From Nitrospirae bacterium GWB2_47_37 (GTDB taxonomy: Bacteria; Nitrospirota; Thermodesulfovibrionia; Thermodesulfovibrionales; Dissulfurispiraceae): 63,605 bases of DNA. This document shows, piece by piece, positions 61,913 to 63,605 of the stretch. The position numbers and the translations under genes are program-made. Numbering within the stretch: the first letter of the stretch is position 1; each line of letters starts with the position of its first letter. The notes beneath the pieces were generated by a model, which ran no database searches, had not been told where the DNA came from, and saw only the letters and a list, made by a program, of their open reading frames with translations. The stretch spans positions 1-63,605 of the forward strand of contig MHDU01000034.1 in NCBI GenBank assembly GCA_001803635.1, in the 5' to 3' direction.

Positions 61913-63112
61913 ATGAAACGTGCAGTAATCACCGGAATAGGCGCGGTTACGCCGCTTGCAAATACATTTGCCGGTTCATGGTCGCTCATAAAAAAGGGCG
62001 TCTCGGGCATAAGCGCGATTACGAAATTCGACGCCTCGCGCCTGCCGTGGAAAGCAGCGGGTGAACTTAAAGGATTCGATCCATGCCTGTTCTTATCGAA
62101 AAAGGAAATCTTAAGACTCGACCCTTTTGTGCAATATGCGGTTGCGGCATCGGTAATGGCGGTTCAGGATTCAGGATTCGAAATTCAGGATTCAGCTAAT
62201 TCCGGCGTCATAATCGGCTCAAGCAGGGGCGGGATTACTACGATAGAAAGAGAACTCTCTAAACTCTTAATTCCCGACTCAAAACTCTCCGCTTATCTTA
62301 TGCCTTCGACCACTATAAGCATGGCGGCCTCATACACGGCACAAAAGCTCGGCATTAAAGGACAATGCCTGGGCATTTCCAATGCCTGCGCGTCGGGAAC
62401 CAATGCCGTAGGAGAGGCGTACAGGCTTATAAAACACGGCTATGCCGATGTCATTATAGCGGGCGGCGCGGAGGCCCCGATATGCAGGCTATGTATCGAA
62501 GGATACGGCATCTCCGGCGCGCTGTCGAAAAAAAACGAATCGTCGGCGAGCAGACCGTTCGATGCGGAGAGGGACGGCTTCGTGCTTGCAGAAGGAGCAT
62601 GCATATTGGTTCTTGAAAACTACGAATCCGCAATAAAAAGAGGCGCGAATATTTATGCCGAACTTACCGGTTACGGCAACACAACGGATTCATATCACAT
62701 CACAAAGCCGGACATGAAAGGCGAGCAAAAGGCTATCATCGATGCCCTTGAAGATGCGGGAATTTCGGCAGTAGATATAGATTACATCAATGCGCACGGC
62801 ACATCCACCCCCCTCGGCGACCGGGTTGAAGCTCAGGCGATAAAATCCATGTTCGGGGAAAATATTCCGGTGAGTTCTATAAAATCGATGACAGGGCATA
62901 TGCTTGCGGCATCGGGAGCCCTCGAGACGGCATGCACTGCCGTGAGCATTAAAGAGGGAATTATACCGCCGACAATAAATATTTCTGAAAAAGACCCTGA
63001 GTGCGATATAAATGTTGTAACGGAAAGAAAAGAATCCGACATCAGGATTGCGATTACAAACTCATTCGGATTCGGCGGGGTAAATGCGGTTATAGTTCTT
63101 AAAAGCATCTGA
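61913..63112 (+). CDS. beta-ketoacyl-ACP synthase (FabF-like)
   Basis: A 399-residue thiolase-fold condensing enzyme. The Cys-His-His triad is complete: GISNACASGTNAVGEAYRL (Cys near 161), INAHGTSTPLGDRVEA (His near 290) and SMTGHMLAASGALETA (His near 325). NSFGFGGVNAVIVL closes it. It condenses malonyl-ACP with acyl chains. Residues about 84-97 (QDSGFEIQDSANSG) come from a GGATTCAGGATTC word-like repeat replacing the usual loop. No acpP or fabG is adjacent, so it could serve a specialised pathway. Confidence 0.92.
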   Translation: MKRAVITGIGAVTPLANTFAGSWSLIKKGVSGISAITKFDASRLPWKAAGELKGFDPCLFLSKKEILRLDPFVQYAVAASVMAVQDSGFEIQDSANSGVIIGSSRGGITTIERELSKLLIPDSKLSAYLMPSTTISMAASYTAQKLGIKGQCLGISNACASGTNAVGEAYRLIKHGYADVIIAGGAEAPICRLCIEGYGISGALSKKNESSASRPFDAERDGFVLAEGACILVLENYESAIKRGANIYAELTGYGNTTDSYHITKPDMKGEQKAIIDALEDAGISAVDIDYINAHGTSTPLGDRVEAQAIKSMFGENIPVSSIKSMTGHMLAASGALETACTAVSIKEGIIPPTINISEKDPECDINVVTERKESDIRIAITNSFGFGGVNAVIVLKSI

Positions 63113-63170
63113 ATTATTATTCTACCTTTTATTTCCGTCAGTAGGCCGATGCTTCCACCTCCAAAAATAA

Positions 63171-63202
63171 AAAATCCCCCCTGCTTTTGCAGGGGGGATT
63201 TT
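63171..63202. terminator. intrinsic terminator between fabF and csp (bidirectional)
   Basis: A perfect 14-bp stem AAAATCCCCCCTGC / GCAGGGGGGATTTT with a TTTT loop, T-rich on both sides. On the minus strand it is followed by a T-rich run, so it ends csp; it also stops the fabF transcript. Confidence 0.93.
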
Positions 63203-63211
63203 GCCTGTCAA

Positions 63212-63412
63212 TTACAGCTTTGCTACATTGATTGCCTTGGGGCCTTTCGGTCCCTTTTCGGTGTCAAAGCTGACTGAGTCACCCTCGGCAAGGCTCTTAA
63301 AGCCGTTGCCCTGGATTGAAGTGTGGTGTACAAAAACATCACTGCCGTCTTCGCTTGTGATAAAGCCAAAACCCTTTGAGTCATTGAACCACTTTACTGT
63401 TCCATTAGCCAT
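63212..63412 (-). CDS. cold-shock protein (CspA family)
   Basis: A 66-residue OB-fold nucleic-acid chaperone. [20 protein letters not shown] contains RNP1 (KGFGFI) and [10 protein letters not shown] contains RNP2 (VFVHH). GGAGG is 8 nt before the ATG. It melts RNA structure in the cold and can act as an antiterminator. A long leader with a terminator-like hairpin lies upstream. Confidence 0.96.
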   Translation of the reverse strand: MANGTVKWFNDSKGFGFITSEDGSDVFVHHTSIQGNGFKSLAEGDSVSFDTEKGPKGPKAINVAKL

Positions 63413-63458
63413 TTCTTTTACCTCCTTTTTTTAAACTCAAATCTCAGAAGGTCACAAC

Positions 63459-63490
63459 AAAAAAACCACAAAGTCGAAAAGTCTTTGTGG
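63459..63490 (-). promoter_or_regulatory. terminator-like hairpin in the csp leader
   Basis: On the minus strand CCACAAAG pairs with CTTTGTGG (63466-63490) and is followed by seven T residues. It lies about 50 nt before the csp start. Either it terminates an upstream transcript or it is an attenuator of csp; both fit. Confidence 0.6.
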
Positions 63491-63580
63491 CCTCATAAAC
63501 TGCAAAAACTTCTAAAATCCTGTTTGTACGGTAGCACATCCTAATGTAAAAAAGCAATGCCCTGTAATGGTTCTGTCAAG

Positions 63581-63597
63581 CCAAAATAGAAATGTCC
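63581..63597 (-). repeat. IS-end-like 17-mer at right window edge
   Basis: The minus strand reads GGACATTTCTATTTTGG, matching 15 of 17 positions of the repeat at 46-62 near the left edge, in inverted orientation. Confidence 0.4.
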
Positions 63598-63605
63598 GGT
63601 TTTCA

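Overview
The window is a 63.6 kb piece of a Gram-negative-type bacterial chromosome. Evidence for this is a Slt-type lytic transglycosylase, a short SRP RNA without an Alu domain, RodZ, ZapA, MutS and an inner-membrane-anchored multihaem cytochrome c. A UbiA-type prenyltransferase next to an MtaD/MqnX-type deaminase (possible futalosine menaquinone route), a GH57 enzyme, a rubrerythrin-like protein, an apparent selenoprotein and many two-component and c-di-GMP genes suggest an anaerobic or microaerophilic lineage of the Nitrospirota/Desulfobacterota kind. That placement is inference; no 16S rRNA gene is present.

Layout. 1-3230 is accessory DNA: a PIN/UPF0175 toxin-antitoxin pair, an IS3-family insertion that has split an older gene, and a DUF4160/DUF2442 pair. 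3304-16161 is mostly housekeeping: glgB, aroC-ald-slt, zapB-like/zapA, an HDOD/GGDEF signalling group, a PhoU-like protein, a radical SAM enzyme and a beta-CASP nuclease. 16326-20351 carries yfcE-like and smr genes, an ORF6N remnant, then the classic tRNA-Ser / SRP RNA / dnaX / ybaB / recR block. 20357-24889 is a minus-strand operon of phosphohexomutase, histidine kinase, receiver and receiver-HD-GYP. 25153-33224 holds a possible menaquinone pair, gcvH-lpd, eno-ftsB and a GH57 enzyme. 33229-41173 is the second accessory zone: MscS, a membrane spermidine-synthase-like protein, a broken MFS transporter, fragments that look like restriction-modification remains around AlbA_2 and DUF2971 genes, and a mazEF-like pair. 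41216-63412 returns to core genes (rsmI, nadE, clpC, priA, ribF-coaE-mutS, ykuD, rnr, rodZ, fabF, csp) plus a large multihaem cytochrome and a TlpA-like redox protein.

Most notable. (1) A TlpA/thioredoxin gene has an in-frame TGA exactly at the first cysteine of CxxC, followed by a SECIS-like hairpin: a probable selenoprotein that standard gene calling splits in two. (2) Two distant intergenic copies (16186-16318 and 56450-56569) of a three-stem element keep their unpaired sequences but change both sides of all three stems together, so its folding is under selection. (3) At least eight genes start 6-8 nt after a -10-like hexamer without a Shine-Dalgarno sequence, pointing to widespread leaderless transcription. 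(4) dnaX carries a complete -1 frameshift signal. (5) PriA has lost its Walker A and DEEH motifs. Several conserved genes also contain short word-like tandem repeats inserted in frame.
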